This document shows, one piece after another, positions 1 through 11,002 of a stretch of 64,000 nt of DNA. Position 1 is the first letter of the stretch. Every line of letters begins with the position of its first letter. The stretch is from positions 65,601 to 129,600 of the forward strand of contig MPNW01000074.1 of the NCBI GenBank assembly GCA_011800805.1, written 5' to 3'. The notes under the pieces are model-generated. The model ran no database searches. It was not told the DNA's origin and worked only from the letters and a program-made list of their open reading frames with translations. The stretch is from Hirudo medicinalis. Lineage: Eukaryota > Annelida > Clitellata > Hirudinida > Hirudinidae. The translations under genes were made by a program, and so were the position numbers.

Positions 1-348
1 TGCGATAACAGAGAAGCATAAATCCAGATGATTGATCCCGGTGGAAGCATCACGATAAATACCATCTCGCACTCGATCCTCCTGAGACCAAAATTGAAGA
101 TTTTTACTTTTTTTATTTATTAAATCGCACTTCCGAAGTAGCTTTTGACTTCATGAATAGAAAGGTTTGAAAGTTTCAAATTACAGCCTCATTTTGAAAA
201 GATCTTCAATTGATCGCCTCGAGGATGATTCATTTAGTTTAATGAATTTCGAAAGTCGTTCGACTTAACCAAATTAAGTGAGTTACAAATGTGATGAAAA
301 TGTGGTTTATGCTGGTAATAAGTTTATGCATTCCACCTAATAGTACTT

Positions 349-486
349 NNNNNNNNNNNNNNNNNNNNNNNNNNNNNNNNNNNNNNNNNNNNNNNNNNNN
401 NNNNNNNNNNNNNNNNNNNNNNNNNNNNNNNNNNNNNNNNNNNNNNNNNNNNNNNNNNNNNNNNNNNNNNNNNNNNNNNNNNNNNN
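349..486. other. Assembly gap (run of N)
   Basis: 138 unresolved bases. Open frames that cross this run are artefacts of translating N. Confidence 0.99.
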
Positions 487-1977
487 TTATTGTAGTTAAT
501 AAATACTGGAATCCATCTTCTAATTAAAATATTTTCTGATTCTTGCACCTGCAAATCCTTTCCATGCACATGATGTCATTTATCCGCACTCTTGTTTTTG
601 AAAGATGGATTTTGTTTACATTTGTTGATTAAGATGACGGTGATGGATGATACTAATGTCAAGGATATTTAAGAAAGTAATGAAATAACATTTTGTTTGC
701 GTGTTAGGTTAGTACTCATATCGTAAAATAAATTCTAACATAAATAAACATCACAAATCGATCTCAGCATGCATTACAAGTGGCTCACAATAAGCACCGA
801 TATCTGGGCCATGCAATTACTTTCACATTGTGTTCCATGTCATTAACTGGTCTAATCTCCATTACCGATTTTGTTTTTCTTACTCACCTGCTTGTGAGAA
901 TTAACCGCAACAAATTTATTTTAAAACAAACAATTTCGATCAAATCATTTGAGACCATTTAATGAAAATGCAAATATTGGCTGACTGAGGGCCTCCCTAA
1001 TGATCATTAATTTGCAAATTTAACTCTTAAATCCTGGGAAATCAGACATCCGAGGAAGACGAAATTGCTTGCTTTTTGGTGCCGGTAATGATACATTTCA
1101 CTGACCAACGCATTCCTGAGTTTAATTAATAATTCCAGAATTAACACCTGTTGTCGTGTTGTTGGTGAAAATAAGAATAATGACAACAATAAATCTCATA
1201 ACGAACCCACAAATCGACAAGCAGCAACAATTATGCTGGATTTATCGATGATATTATGACGTTTTGCAGAAGAAAAAATAAACAAAATAAACTCAAAACT
1301 TTTCCTGATGGAAGACCTTGTTCGAGGCATTTTATATTTGGTTAAAAAAGTGATTATTTTAGAGTGAATTATTTTAAAATTGGTTCCTTTTACAGTAATA
1401 AAATTACAAATTTAAAGAAAATGTTTTACTACTCTTCAGAAATTAATATTTGAACAAGGGGATAATTGCGTTGAATTTAGTTGATATATTCGCAAAAGTT
1501 GTAAAAGTTCTTCCTTCACACTCGAATTTTTCTCAAACCTTTCTTGCATCAATTTCCTTATTTCTCTGTTATCGGTATTCTTTTTTTTCGGTGTAACACT
1601 TCATTACTAATAATTTAAAAGACAATGAACACCAAATAATAAAATAAATGAAAAGAACAAATAAATACAAATGTGTACTCACAATTCAAATGAAAATAAA
1701 CCAACTTAAGACTGAAATGATGACCAGAAAAGGAACGTCCTAAGGGAGAATTGTTCAATCTTTAATTAAATGAGTGATGGAAATTAACTTTTAATGATTT
1801 AAAACCTGTTATTCGTAATATTCAGTAGAATATTATGAGTTCTTGCTCACATTGTTACAAATTGTTCATATTTTGAATTCTGATGAACTGATGAATTCTG
1901 ATGAATTCATATTTTTACTTGTATTCCACAAAGTTCCTAAATCATTGTTCTAATAAAATTGTTTTCATTGTTCCTAA

Positions 1978-1980
<3 letters not shown>

Positions 1981-2016
<36 letters not shown>

Positions 2017-2076
2017 TCGTTATGAATATATATATATATACTCGTTATGAATATATATATATATATACTCGTTATA
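1981..2076. repeat. AT dinucleotide minisatellite
   Basis: Long (AT)n runs are interrupted three times by the same unit ACTCGTTATGA. This makes a higher-order repeat of an AT tract plus an 11 bp spacer. Confidence 0.9.
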
Positions 2077-3043
2077 CATAATTGTATCATATGATCACAT
2101 GTGATTAGAATAATGAATTTCAATAAAAAAATTCATTCGAAAAATTTGCACCTAAAATGTCAATCAAAAGTAGGTGTAAAGTTTATTTCAACTCTGATAT
2201 CCCGGGATTCTTGACAGACGGGAAGTCAAACGAAATGCTATCGTAAACAAGTACGGGGACAAAATCTTCAGATTACAGTTGTAATTCGAGGGCCACTAAC
2301 AACTTGTATTCGTTATGCAAAATTCAATTGAATAGGCTTTACATTAATTCATTAATTCATTGGAATCCATTTCTGAGCTTGCAAAATGCATTTCCATTTC
2401 AAACAATTTGAGCCAAAATTGAGCTAATATTGAGTTAAGAAACCACTATGTTCATCAGCTGCTTCTTCCTCCAAGTGTGCAATAAACAGGGGACGTGCAA
2501 AAACAACGAACTACATTCTACTTGATGTTGCATATTCCAAGGAATCACAAATACGACCTTCGAAAGAGATTTCAAGACCTGACATGAGTATCACAAAATG
2601 TGGAGAATAAAGAGAAATTAATTGTGGTAGAGAAATATTTTAAAATGAAAAATAAAAAGTTGTGAAAATGAATTTCTAACGAAATACAAATGTTACCGTT
2701 TAGGTTATCGTTACCATAAAATCTGGCTTCACCTCTAATCTTTGGAGTTATCAATTATTAATTATTAATTATTAATCCCGTTAATCAATTTTATTAAATT
2801 ATTCAAATATTCCAGAAGCAGCTGGATGATTGTCTCTGCCGTGCAATTGTTTCTTCTCGTATTTCAGCGCATGAAATCGCATGTTCTTTCCGAATAATTC
2901 CGTCATTTGCCTCTTTATCTCTTCCATATGGAGTCAATTTTCACTTGTAGGAATTGACCAAACACACGCCAAACATCACTGAATCAGTCACAAAAGACAT
3001 TTCACTTGCAAGAGTTGATGGCACTCGGCATTGGTCCTTCACT

Positions 3044-3285
3044 TTATTATCATAAAGTTCCACCCCATTATCACTGTTATCACCACCTTATCACTGTCAT
3101 CACCATTTCGTCGCGTTATCATCACGGTATCAGTGTTACAACCACCTTATCGAAGTTATCACCACCTCATATTGGTTATCGCCAGGTTATCACTGTCATA
3201 ACCACCTTACCACTGCTATCACTGTCATAACCACCTTACCACTGCTATCACTGTCATAACCACCTTATGACTGTTATCACAACCT
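3044..3285 (+). repeat. Tandem repeat of a TTATCAC-type unit
   Basis: Degenerate copies of a 15-20 bp unit of the type TTATCACTGTTATCACCACC. It resolves at the 3' end into nearly identical copies of about 30 bp built on CACTGTCATAACCACCTTAC. An open frame runs through it (3006-3230), but this follows from the repeat and is not taken as a gene. Confidence 0.85.
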
Positions 3286-5447
3286 TCTCCAGAATGGCCA
3301 TCGTTTTTAGTGTAAAATGAGTGATGGAGCGATGTTATAGATGAAATGGATAAAGATAAGCGGAGCAGTAAAAAAAAATGAAAGAAGAGCTTAAATGATG
3401 CGACACATTGGATTCACTGCAACAGTCCTGATAAAAGGCGATCATGATAATTATTATAACTTTATTATCCTCATCGTTAACTCGCCGTTGCATTGTTATT
3501 GTCATTATTTGCATCTCATTTGGTCAATTTATTATTTATTATTTACATTGCTCAAATGCCTTTCTTCATGTAGAAATCTTTCTCGGAATTATATTATATT
3601 ATATTATATTATAAACGAAGATGTGAGTTCACAACCAATTTAATTAATTATTGAATAATCAAGTCAACGTAAACATTCTATAAATCTATTGATCTCAGTA
3701 GTGTTGGCTTATGACTTAGACGTCACAGTTTAAAACAAAAAGTCTCCTCATTCATCATCATCATTCGAAAAAAAAGCATCCAGCTACGTGTGGAAACGCT
3801 CCATCGAATCATGGAAAAGTTGAGGCATAGAAAAAAAAAATTGATTCGATTATTCTTTGCTTTGTTCTCCCTCCGAGGAGATGGAAATTTAATTTAGATG
3901 AGATTTTCACTCCACACTTCCATGCTCTGCTTGTGGACCCTTGAGATTTTTCACGCAAACAGAGCTCCAGATAAATGAGAACATTACGTCCTATTATGCC
4001 TTAAATAATGCAGTCACTGGACGAACAAAATATATTTCAAACTTTTAAAAAGTATCAACGAAATGGGAAAAATAAAAGATTCTTTGAGGTTAAACGAAAG
4101 TGACCAATTATCGTTAATAATATTTAATTGATTTCATTTACTTTTATAATAACATTTTAATCCGTGTACATTGTCATTTGAATGGTGAGATTTGATTAAC
4201 AACGAGGTTTCAAAGTAGTTTTTGTGCAAAAGTGGATAATCGGGAGCAAACTGGTCATAAGTTTGTGCTGGCATCAAGTGAAGTCTTCGGACCTTGAAAG
4301 GATCTGTCGAAAGGAGCCAGTCGGGCGTCACTTAAGTTCCGGCTGAAATGCAGTTAACCTCTGCGAAGGTCTCAGCGTCCATCTGCTTCTTTGTTTCCAC
4401 TCGACCGTCTTTTGAATTTTCTGAAAGTGCCAAAGTGGCAATGAAATCGCCTCCTTACGACATTTATGACAATCTTTCGTCAAATGTTGGTGTGAGGTTA
4501 TAAAAATAAACAAATATAATATAATAATATTTTATATAAATAATATAAAATGAATATAAGAATGAGAGACGTTCGTCAGAATAAATAATGACGATGTGTG
4601 TGGTCAGGCGGAGGATGGGAGATCATTAAGGCTCACTTCTTCGGAGGAAAGATCGGTTAAAATTACTTCATGCACAAGTGCTATTGAGAATTAATAACAT
4701 TTGAAACTCAGGTCACGTTAAAACAATATATGTACGAATACGTACGTGCGAATTAATTCACATCTTTTGCATCTAGTTGTGAATTCCACATATTCAAAAA
4801 ATTGCATGGTTCCACGAAATGAAATGGTGGACTTTTTAAGTAATTACCAAAAATGCTCTGGTAAAATTTATCTAGATATTATTCGAGCGTTCAAGAAATT
4901 TTTTGTTTTTGTTGTTACGAATAAGTTATGTTGGCTCATTAAAATTGCTCTAACAATTCAGAAAAGCTTTCAGTAATTAATGCCCATGACTTGCCAAAAT
5001 AATCCTCGTTATAAACAGATTACACACGCAGACCCTTAACGAACTGTCGAGTATTTCTTCTTGATTTCCTGCAACACTTACCTGAGATTTCCAAAATGAT
5101 TCCTTTACAACTTTCTACTCAGATTTGATTATTCGTTCAAATGATTGAATTTATTAGAATGTTCATTCTTTTTATATTTGCCAATCTATTTCTACACAAA
5201 AAGTGGTAGAAAACTACACTGTGACGCCACATCAACGAGTATCATGGATTTTTAGTTTTTAATTTAATTCATAAATAAAATTTAAAATTTCTGAAAATCA
5301 ATTGCTGGAGATTATGGAATGTAGCGGAGGACCATGCCAAAATCAAAGTCAACGATGAATGTCACAACTTTTAGAACACAAATAAAAAATATTTCAAATT
5401 ATGTACAAGCATAAACACGTAGTCAGTAATTTAACGTTATTCTGGCT

Positions 5448-5982
5448 CATAGGCGTAGCCACGGGTGAGGGGTTGGGGGGGCAAGGAGTGAGTGTCCCCC
5501 TTACCCCTATTGGTTTATTTTAGAGATTTTATTCAATAAAATACCTTAAACTCAGCCATTAAATCCACGAAAGAAACTAAAATAAGACTGACCCTCATTA
5601 ACAAATTACTGGTGGGCACCGTCAAATGTAAGAAAACAAAAACAAATTGAAACAAATTGAAACCAATTGAAGAATACCGCCCCGTGCCCCTTGATATTTT
5701 TCTAAATCCGTATAATTCATAAATAATAATTCATAAATAATTTATTGGTCATAATACAGCTCCAGTAAATTAGGAAAGCTTTCGACATCAATATTTATTA
5801 CATACTACAAGTTTCGATAACTAAGTTGCAAGTGTCTGCTTTCCTTAAGTGTCTTTAGGATTAAATTAATTGTTTGCCGCTAATCCACCAGTCTTACACT
5901 TTACTGTTGTAATATTTACGTAAACATAGCAAAAATTGGCCCTCCCACCTCGACCGATTTTAAAATCCTGGCTACACCATCG
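5448..5982. mobile_element. Non-autonomous DNA element, ~535 bp, inverted ends
   Basis: The left end CATAGGCGTAGCC and the right end (complement CGATGGTGTAGCC) are imperfect inverted repeats. They are followed inward by G-rich and C-rich tracts. Flanking 8-mers TTCTGGCT (5440-5447) and TTCTGGTT (5983-5990) differ by one base, as an aged target duplication would. A second, rearranged copy lies in inverse orientation at about 61433-61877. No coding capacity is visible. An 8 bp duplication would suit hAT or a similar superfamily, but the family is not established. Confidence 0.7.
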
Positions 5983-7009
5983 TTCTGGTTATATAGTCAT
6001 ATTCGTTTTAGTAATATTTGTCGTAATAAGGAAGCATCTTTAAATATTAGTCTTGTACGAACTTAAATGAATTTGTAGAAAAAATCAAGAATGAATGATG
6101 TTAATGCAGAATTGAGTGTTATTTTTGTTTAAGTAGCTGGTTGAAATAAAACTAATTCCATTTAATCGCACGAATTGATTTTGATCAAATGGTGCTATAT
6201 TTGCTTTCACTGTAGAATGCTCTGCAGCGTCCTATTGAAGATGATTGCCTCGTAATAAATGAATATAAATACGTAATACAAACTGTACATTAATGTTAAT
6301 TAAAAGTGAAGTTCATCAAAGAAACACTTAAAGGTCTTTCAGGGACTTCGATCAATAAAACAAAGATATGCATGCAAAACAAGAACAATTGCACAGATTT
6401 CATTTGAATTCAGAGTCATTTCCCTCCAAAGAACTCCACAAGTAGTTATTGCTGTTTTTGCTGCAACTGCACCTGTTACATCAAAATAACTTCATGCTCA
6501 AGTGTTATGCCATTTATTGTAATTTTTCTTTTACATTAATTTATTTTTGATTTCTTTCGAATCATTCAAATTCATAGATTCTTCCAAATGTGCGTTTCAC
6601 GAGCTTATTGGTCCAAGAATTATTTGATGATAAAGTCTATCTGTTCGATGTCTTCCATCAATTGAATCTGATCAGTTTGACGAGTTATGGAATGCTTCCG
6701 TGCTCAACTTTATTGCAAATTACACAAAACATCAACCTGCAAATTTTTCAATAATGATCAACGAGGAATTATTGTGACCGCTTAAATAACGTTGAGCTAA
6801 ATAAAAAAGGAAAAGTAATTTCAAGTGGTAAATCTATGAAATCTAAAACAGGAAATGCATGTGTGTATCTCTTCCAAGAACTCTCATACACAGTAGCGAC
6901 TTGAAATTTGCACACGTCATTCTCTATGCCATTCTTAGGTCAACTGGGCCATTTCCAACTTTCACCTTTTCTTAAATCGCATAACAGCTTTAAACTCGAG
7001 AGCTACTGG

Positions 7010-7102
7010 GAGCGAGGAGCATTGTGTTTCCGCATGGTCTCGCGATGGTAGCACGAATTCTAGTCCAATTGCGGGAGCACCTTCCTAATCATCCAGTTCT
7101 AT
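7010..7102 (+). mobile_element. SINE fragment, copy B
   Basis: Its second half matches the tRNA-like SINE at 34757-34856 closely. The shared order is TCTC(a/g)CGATG, a degenerate T-arm, TTGCGGGAG, then CCTAATCATC and CAGTTCTAT. The tRNA-like head is more decayed than in the 34.8 kb copy. Confidence 0.6.
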
Positions 7103-7447
7103 GAAAGAAAGTATTTCGCTGTATTTGAATTACGTAAATAATAACGGGATGTATCAAATTAATTATAATTAATAAAAAATGAGTCTGAATGTATGACTGG
7201 CGAAGCCGGTTTAAAAAAGCTAGTTATTCATAAAAGAAACAATTTTATGAAGAAGTTTTATGGTAAAAATGTGTTAGTTGAAGCAAATTTCAAATTATTG
7301 TTTGGACAACTGAAAAAGGACTTTACAAGCAGAAATTCAGTTTTTTTTACATCATTTACTGTCGCGTTAGCAGCCTAGCTCACATCGTCACAAGCGCCCC
7401 TACGAAGCGACGCTAAATAAATCATTGGTTCGATAAGATCCTGTTAT

Positions 7448-7521
7448 GATCTGCCCCTCACGATGGCCACACAGATTCCAACCTCGTTGTGGGATCACAT
7501 TCCCGATCATCCAGTTATGTA
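7448..7521 (+). mobile_element. SINE fragment, copy C
   Basis: Shares the order CCTCACGATG, a degraded T-arm, GTTGTGGGA, then GATCATCCAGTTATG with the copies at 7010-7102 and 34757-34856. Head lost or unrecognisable. Confidence 0.55.
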
Positions 7522-8345
7522 ACGTACAAACAGCACGCACCTGCTAGGATTAAATACATTTACAAATACAAGTTTAGGTTCCAGATTGCTGCTGATGAGA
7601 ATACCTCCGATTGTCCGGTAAAACAGCAAATGTTAGAGCATTAATACAAATAAGAGAATAAGAGTGCACAAAGAATCATTGGCAAGTTACAAAGCATTTT
7701 GTCGTCAACTAATTTTTATCCGAAAGAATTTAAAATTAGTCAAGCGATTACATCAATATTAACAAATATTAATGTGTATGCCATTTAACATTACATAAAT
7801 ATCTCATACGGATATTATTATGGTGATGAACTTTAACGAAAGAGCGAAGAAATATTAATGTTGTGAAGAGACGTCAGTAAGTAAGTTGAATCAACTTCAT
7901 AGCTCTCTCTGTGTTCGAGAAAGTTTATAGTTTGAATAATTACATGATAAAATCCAAAACTGACGATTTTCTTTGATATTTTTATGTGATAAAATCTCAT
8001 AATGTAGGATTGGAAGCATGATGGATATGATGGATGTATTCCAGCATACACAAACAGCATTCAATGTTCAATACTGAGAATACGGACGCCATCGATGAAT
8101 AAATGCAGTCAAGCAAACAAAGCATTTGTTCTCTTGTTATCTGTTCGTCCGAGAATTTGTGGCGCATCGAAAAGGTGTCCTCTCGAATTACAAGATGGCT
8201 TCTTCAGGGTGATCTTAACGCCCCACTTCAGGTGTGAGAGCATCGGACGTTATTGATAACTTGTAAACAAACAAAACAAACACAAAGTAATCATCCAACC
8301 TTCAACGGATCTTTAGCTGGTTTTAACCCGATTCATACCATAATT

Positions 8346-8390
8346 GTTATTATTATTATTACTATTATTATTATTGTTATTATTATTATT
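8346..8390. repeat. (ATT)n microsatellite
   Basis: Trinucleotide ATT/TTA run with a few interruptions. Confidence 0.9.
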
Positions 8391-9170
8391 GACATGAAAT
8401 GACACCAGATGGTCTCATAAAAGAGATTAAGTGGTTCCTTTAGTAAGCATTTCTGATTAGAAGTCGTGTCCTGAGAATTTGACGCATGGTTAGTCAAGCG
8501 CATGACTAAAATGGAGACAGGAGTTCTGAAATTAAAAGAAACGTCAGTTTGAATCGTGGACGGAATCTATTCGCTTCAGCGGATATAAACCCATATTGAG
8601 GATGATTATCACAAATAAGATGACAACACCGTCAAGAACATGAAAGTAAGATATTGTTGCCATCACTTGTTGAACTTGCTGAAATTACATAAAATAACTG
8701 AAATTTAAAACTTAATAATTAAATTATTCGTATGTTTGTGGATACTAAAACAACATAATGAGTGTTTCTTGCAGTCAATTCTCATAAAGCTGTCTATAAT
8801 TTTTCATAAATTTAGTCCGAATCATCTAAATAATATCTAAATAATCTAAAGCGAAGGTTCCTTACTCTTACTTACAACAACATATTTATTTATTGTTATT
8901 TAAAAACAACGCCTTACTTACTATTAAACAAGCTCTGTTGAAAACGTGAGCCACTTTCTACTTTTCATCTTTTCGTTAATCCTCCTGAGTGCTTCATTGA
9001 TAGCAATAATCCTGCAGCATTGTGATAAATACATGTGAGATTGAACTAGTTTCGTTTCTTCAATGATGAGTTCTCATGGCATTCCTCGCTTGACTTGCTA
9101 ATAACTTTTAAACCAGCTGATCCAGCAAAACAATTGATTTTTCCACAATTTTGAATATCAATTAAAATTC

Positions 9171-10037
9171 TTGGAAGCACTAAATTGTTTTATTGAGCAG
9201 TCAACTGCAGGAGAATATATCCATTATAATACTATCAGTAACCTCAGTATCTTCAACTTTAAATTGAAGGTTACTAAAGGTTATTCGAGGTCAAAGATCA
9301 TAACGCTTCCCATTCTGAAGCCTCTTTCAAGATACGGCGATGAAGACAGTGTCAAAGACGCATCTGGAGAAGAGAATTCAAAGCAAAGAAATGACAAAAG
9401 ACGATTCGATTCCATTGAATCGTTCGATGCTTTTGGAGACCTCGAGAAGAGGAGACTCGATTCCTTTGATAACCTGAATGCTTTCGCCGACTTGTCTAAG
9501 AGGAGATTTGATTCTATTGAAGCATTTAATGCATTCGGAGATCTCAAGAAAAAAAGATCGAACTCACTTCACAGCTCGGATTGTCTCAAAGATTTGGCGA
9601 GGAGAAGATATGATTCGGATTGCTTTACAAAACGAAGATTTGATTCTACTGAGAACTTGGATACTTTTTCTGATTTGTCCAAGAGAAGATTTGACTCTAT
9701 TGATAATTTGGACACCTTTTCTGATTTGTCCAAGAGAAGATTTGACTCTATTGATAATTTGGACACCTTTTCTGATTTGTCCAAGAGAAGATTTGACTCT
9801 ATTGATAATTTTGACACCTTTTCTGATTTGTCCAAGAGAAGATTTGACTCTATCGAATCTTTCAACTTTGGGGACTTGGAGAAACGCCACGAAAGAGACT
9901 CGGACAATTATCCTGTTCCTGAAACAAGACACAGTCAGGAAGAAGTGGATGAAAAGGGAAACTATTACTCCCAACGACAGAAGATAAAACGTAACCATTT
10001 CAGACAACTTTCTAATGTTTTTAAATTGGACATCTAA
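9171..10037 (+). CDS. Pedal peptide/orcokinin-like neuropeptide precursor (partial)
   Basis: A long open frame encodes about nine related peptides bounded by dibasic KR/RR sites. Mature units are of the type FDSIESFDAFGDL and FDSIDNLDTFSDLS. Two spacer units (starting SNSLHSS and YDSDCF) lack the consensus, and an acidic, basic-ended tail follows. Dibasic cleavage by prohormone convertase and the FDSI/FDEI N-terminal core are features of the pedal peptide/orcokinin family, which act as secreted neuropeptides. No glycine precedes the cleavage sites, so amidation is not expected. No in-frame ATG precedes the first unit and no signal peptide is present, so at least one upstream exon is missing. 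The true 5' edge probably lies between 9200 and 9300. A hydrophobic open frame at 8946-9034 ending at a GTGAGA donor is a possible signal exon, unproven. Stop at 10035-10037. Family placement is by motif only. Confidence 0.7.
   Translation: MEALNCFIEQSTAGEYIHYNTISNLSIFNFKLKVTKGYSRSKIITLPILKPLSRYGDEDSVKDASGEENSKQRNDKRRFDSIESFDAFGDLEKRRLDSFDNLNAFADLSKRRFDSIEAFNAFGDLKKKRSNSLHSSDCLKDLARRRYDSDCFTKRRFDSTENLDTFSDLSKRRFDSIDNLDTFSDLSKRRFDSIDNLDTFSDLSKRRFDSIDNFDTFSDLSKRRFDSIESFNFGDLEKRHERDSDNYPVPETRHSQEEVDEKGNYYSQRQKIKRNHFRQLSNVFKLDI
9632..9862 (+). repeat. 51 bp tandem coding repeat
   Basis: Four successive 51 bp units (17 codons each) inside the neuropeptide exon. Units 2-4 are almost identical at DNA level, differing by one or two bases, while outer units have diverged. 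This indicates recent local duplication or gene conversion of peptide copies. Confidence 0.9.
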
Positions 10038-10093
10038 AACTGAATTTAATTGAGCATAACAATATATCTAAGGTCGCACAGCATACTTTAATG

Positions 10094-10994
10094 CAGGGGT
10101 CTCTAAAGTACGCCCCGCGGGCAGGATATGGCCCTCCAAAGTCTCTAATCCAGCTCGCGACAAAAAAAAATGAAAATGTGGGGAAAAATTAAAAATGCGC
10201 AACTAGTACTGAAATCTGACAATTAGTATGTGCCCAAAGTATTTCCGAACATTTGAAATTAAATGACTAGCATAATTTCTCGACCAACCTCATCATACTT
10301 CAGTGACTTAGCTGTGGGAAAGTCCTGGCTCGATTTTTTGAGTTTCGAACTCAGATTGAAATATTCTTAAATGAGAATGGGGTTGCTCACAGACAGTGAA
10401 TGGCTCTGGAAATTGGCCTTTGCAGCAGATCTAACCTTGCATCTCAATGATTTCAATTTTCGATTTGTACATCATGATTTGACGACAGCCAAGAAGCTGC
10501 TTCAGTCTCTTTGCACTCTGTGGCAAATATAGCCAAAAAGCTGCGACTCCCTTTCCATGTTTACTTTGCTCAAGATATCATTTAAAGTTTGCATGTTAGT
10601 CGAAAATAAGACTTCAAAAATCCTTTTTTATCTAACATAAACTTAACTTAACGGATTATAGTAGTCCTTAAAGATTGTATCCTGGAAGAACCACTTCTCA
10701 ATAATTTCTTATTTAATAGCCTTCAGACTCTAAGGCAAATTTAAATTCTTCCGCCGTTCTGGCCTCCTCCTTAAGCTTGTTCCAGCTACCAACCACCCTT
10801 GCGCTAAAGAATCTACTACTAAAACGTTTTTAAATACTGAGATTCATGAAACTGGTGAATTTCTGACAAAATTACACCAAACTCGGTTCAAAGTGTGTTT
10901 TCCATCATAACTCCGCAATAAATAGCCTGATATTCATTCAACGTATTTTAACCAATTTAATTACTTGTACTTTTGACCCTACGAGACACCCCTG
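10094..10994 (+). mobile_element. Degenerate hAT DNA transposon, 901 bp
   Basis: Inverted ends CAGGGGTCTCTAAAG (left) and the complement CAGGGGTGTCTCG (right) are flanked by a perfect 8 bp target duplication CTTTAATG (10086-10093 and 10995-11002). The interior keeps a transposase remnant around 10340-10580. Fragments resembling FLNENG and EWLWKLAFAADLT lie in different frames, as in GTF2IRD2/ZBED5-like hAT transposases. Stops and frameshifts show it is dead. It sits just downstream of the neuropeptide stop codon. Confidence 0.88.
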
Positions 10995-11002
10995 CTTTAA
11001 TG

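Larger units (their letters stand above)
1..5439. other. Gene-free AT-rich stretch
   Basis: No ORF here looks coding on either strand. The open frames are short, have AT-rich codon use and show no recognisable motif. The stretch holds the assembly gap at 349-486 and two minisatellites (1981-2076 and 3044-3285), described separately. It is probably intergenic. Confidence 0.6.
5991..8945. other. Gene-free stretch with SINE fragments
   Basis: No coding exon is recognised. Two related SINE fragments lie at about 7010-7102 and 7448-7521, and an (ATT)n microsatellite at 8346-8390. The end of this stretch (from 8946) contains a short hydrophobic open frame that could be the signal-peptide exon of the neuropeptide gene. 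It lacks an in-frame ATG and was not joined. Confidence 0.5.

Noticed and set aside
291..569. Open frames on both strands crossing 349-486
   Set aside because: They run through the N gap; the apparent length is an artefact.
3006..3230. 74-codon His/Thr/Tyr-rich ORF
   Set aside because: Produced by the tandem repeat; no conserved features.
9281..10007. Antisense and frame-shifted ORFs over the neuropeptide exon
   Set aside because: Shadows of the 51 bp coding repeat; only the + frame gives dibasic-bounded peptides.
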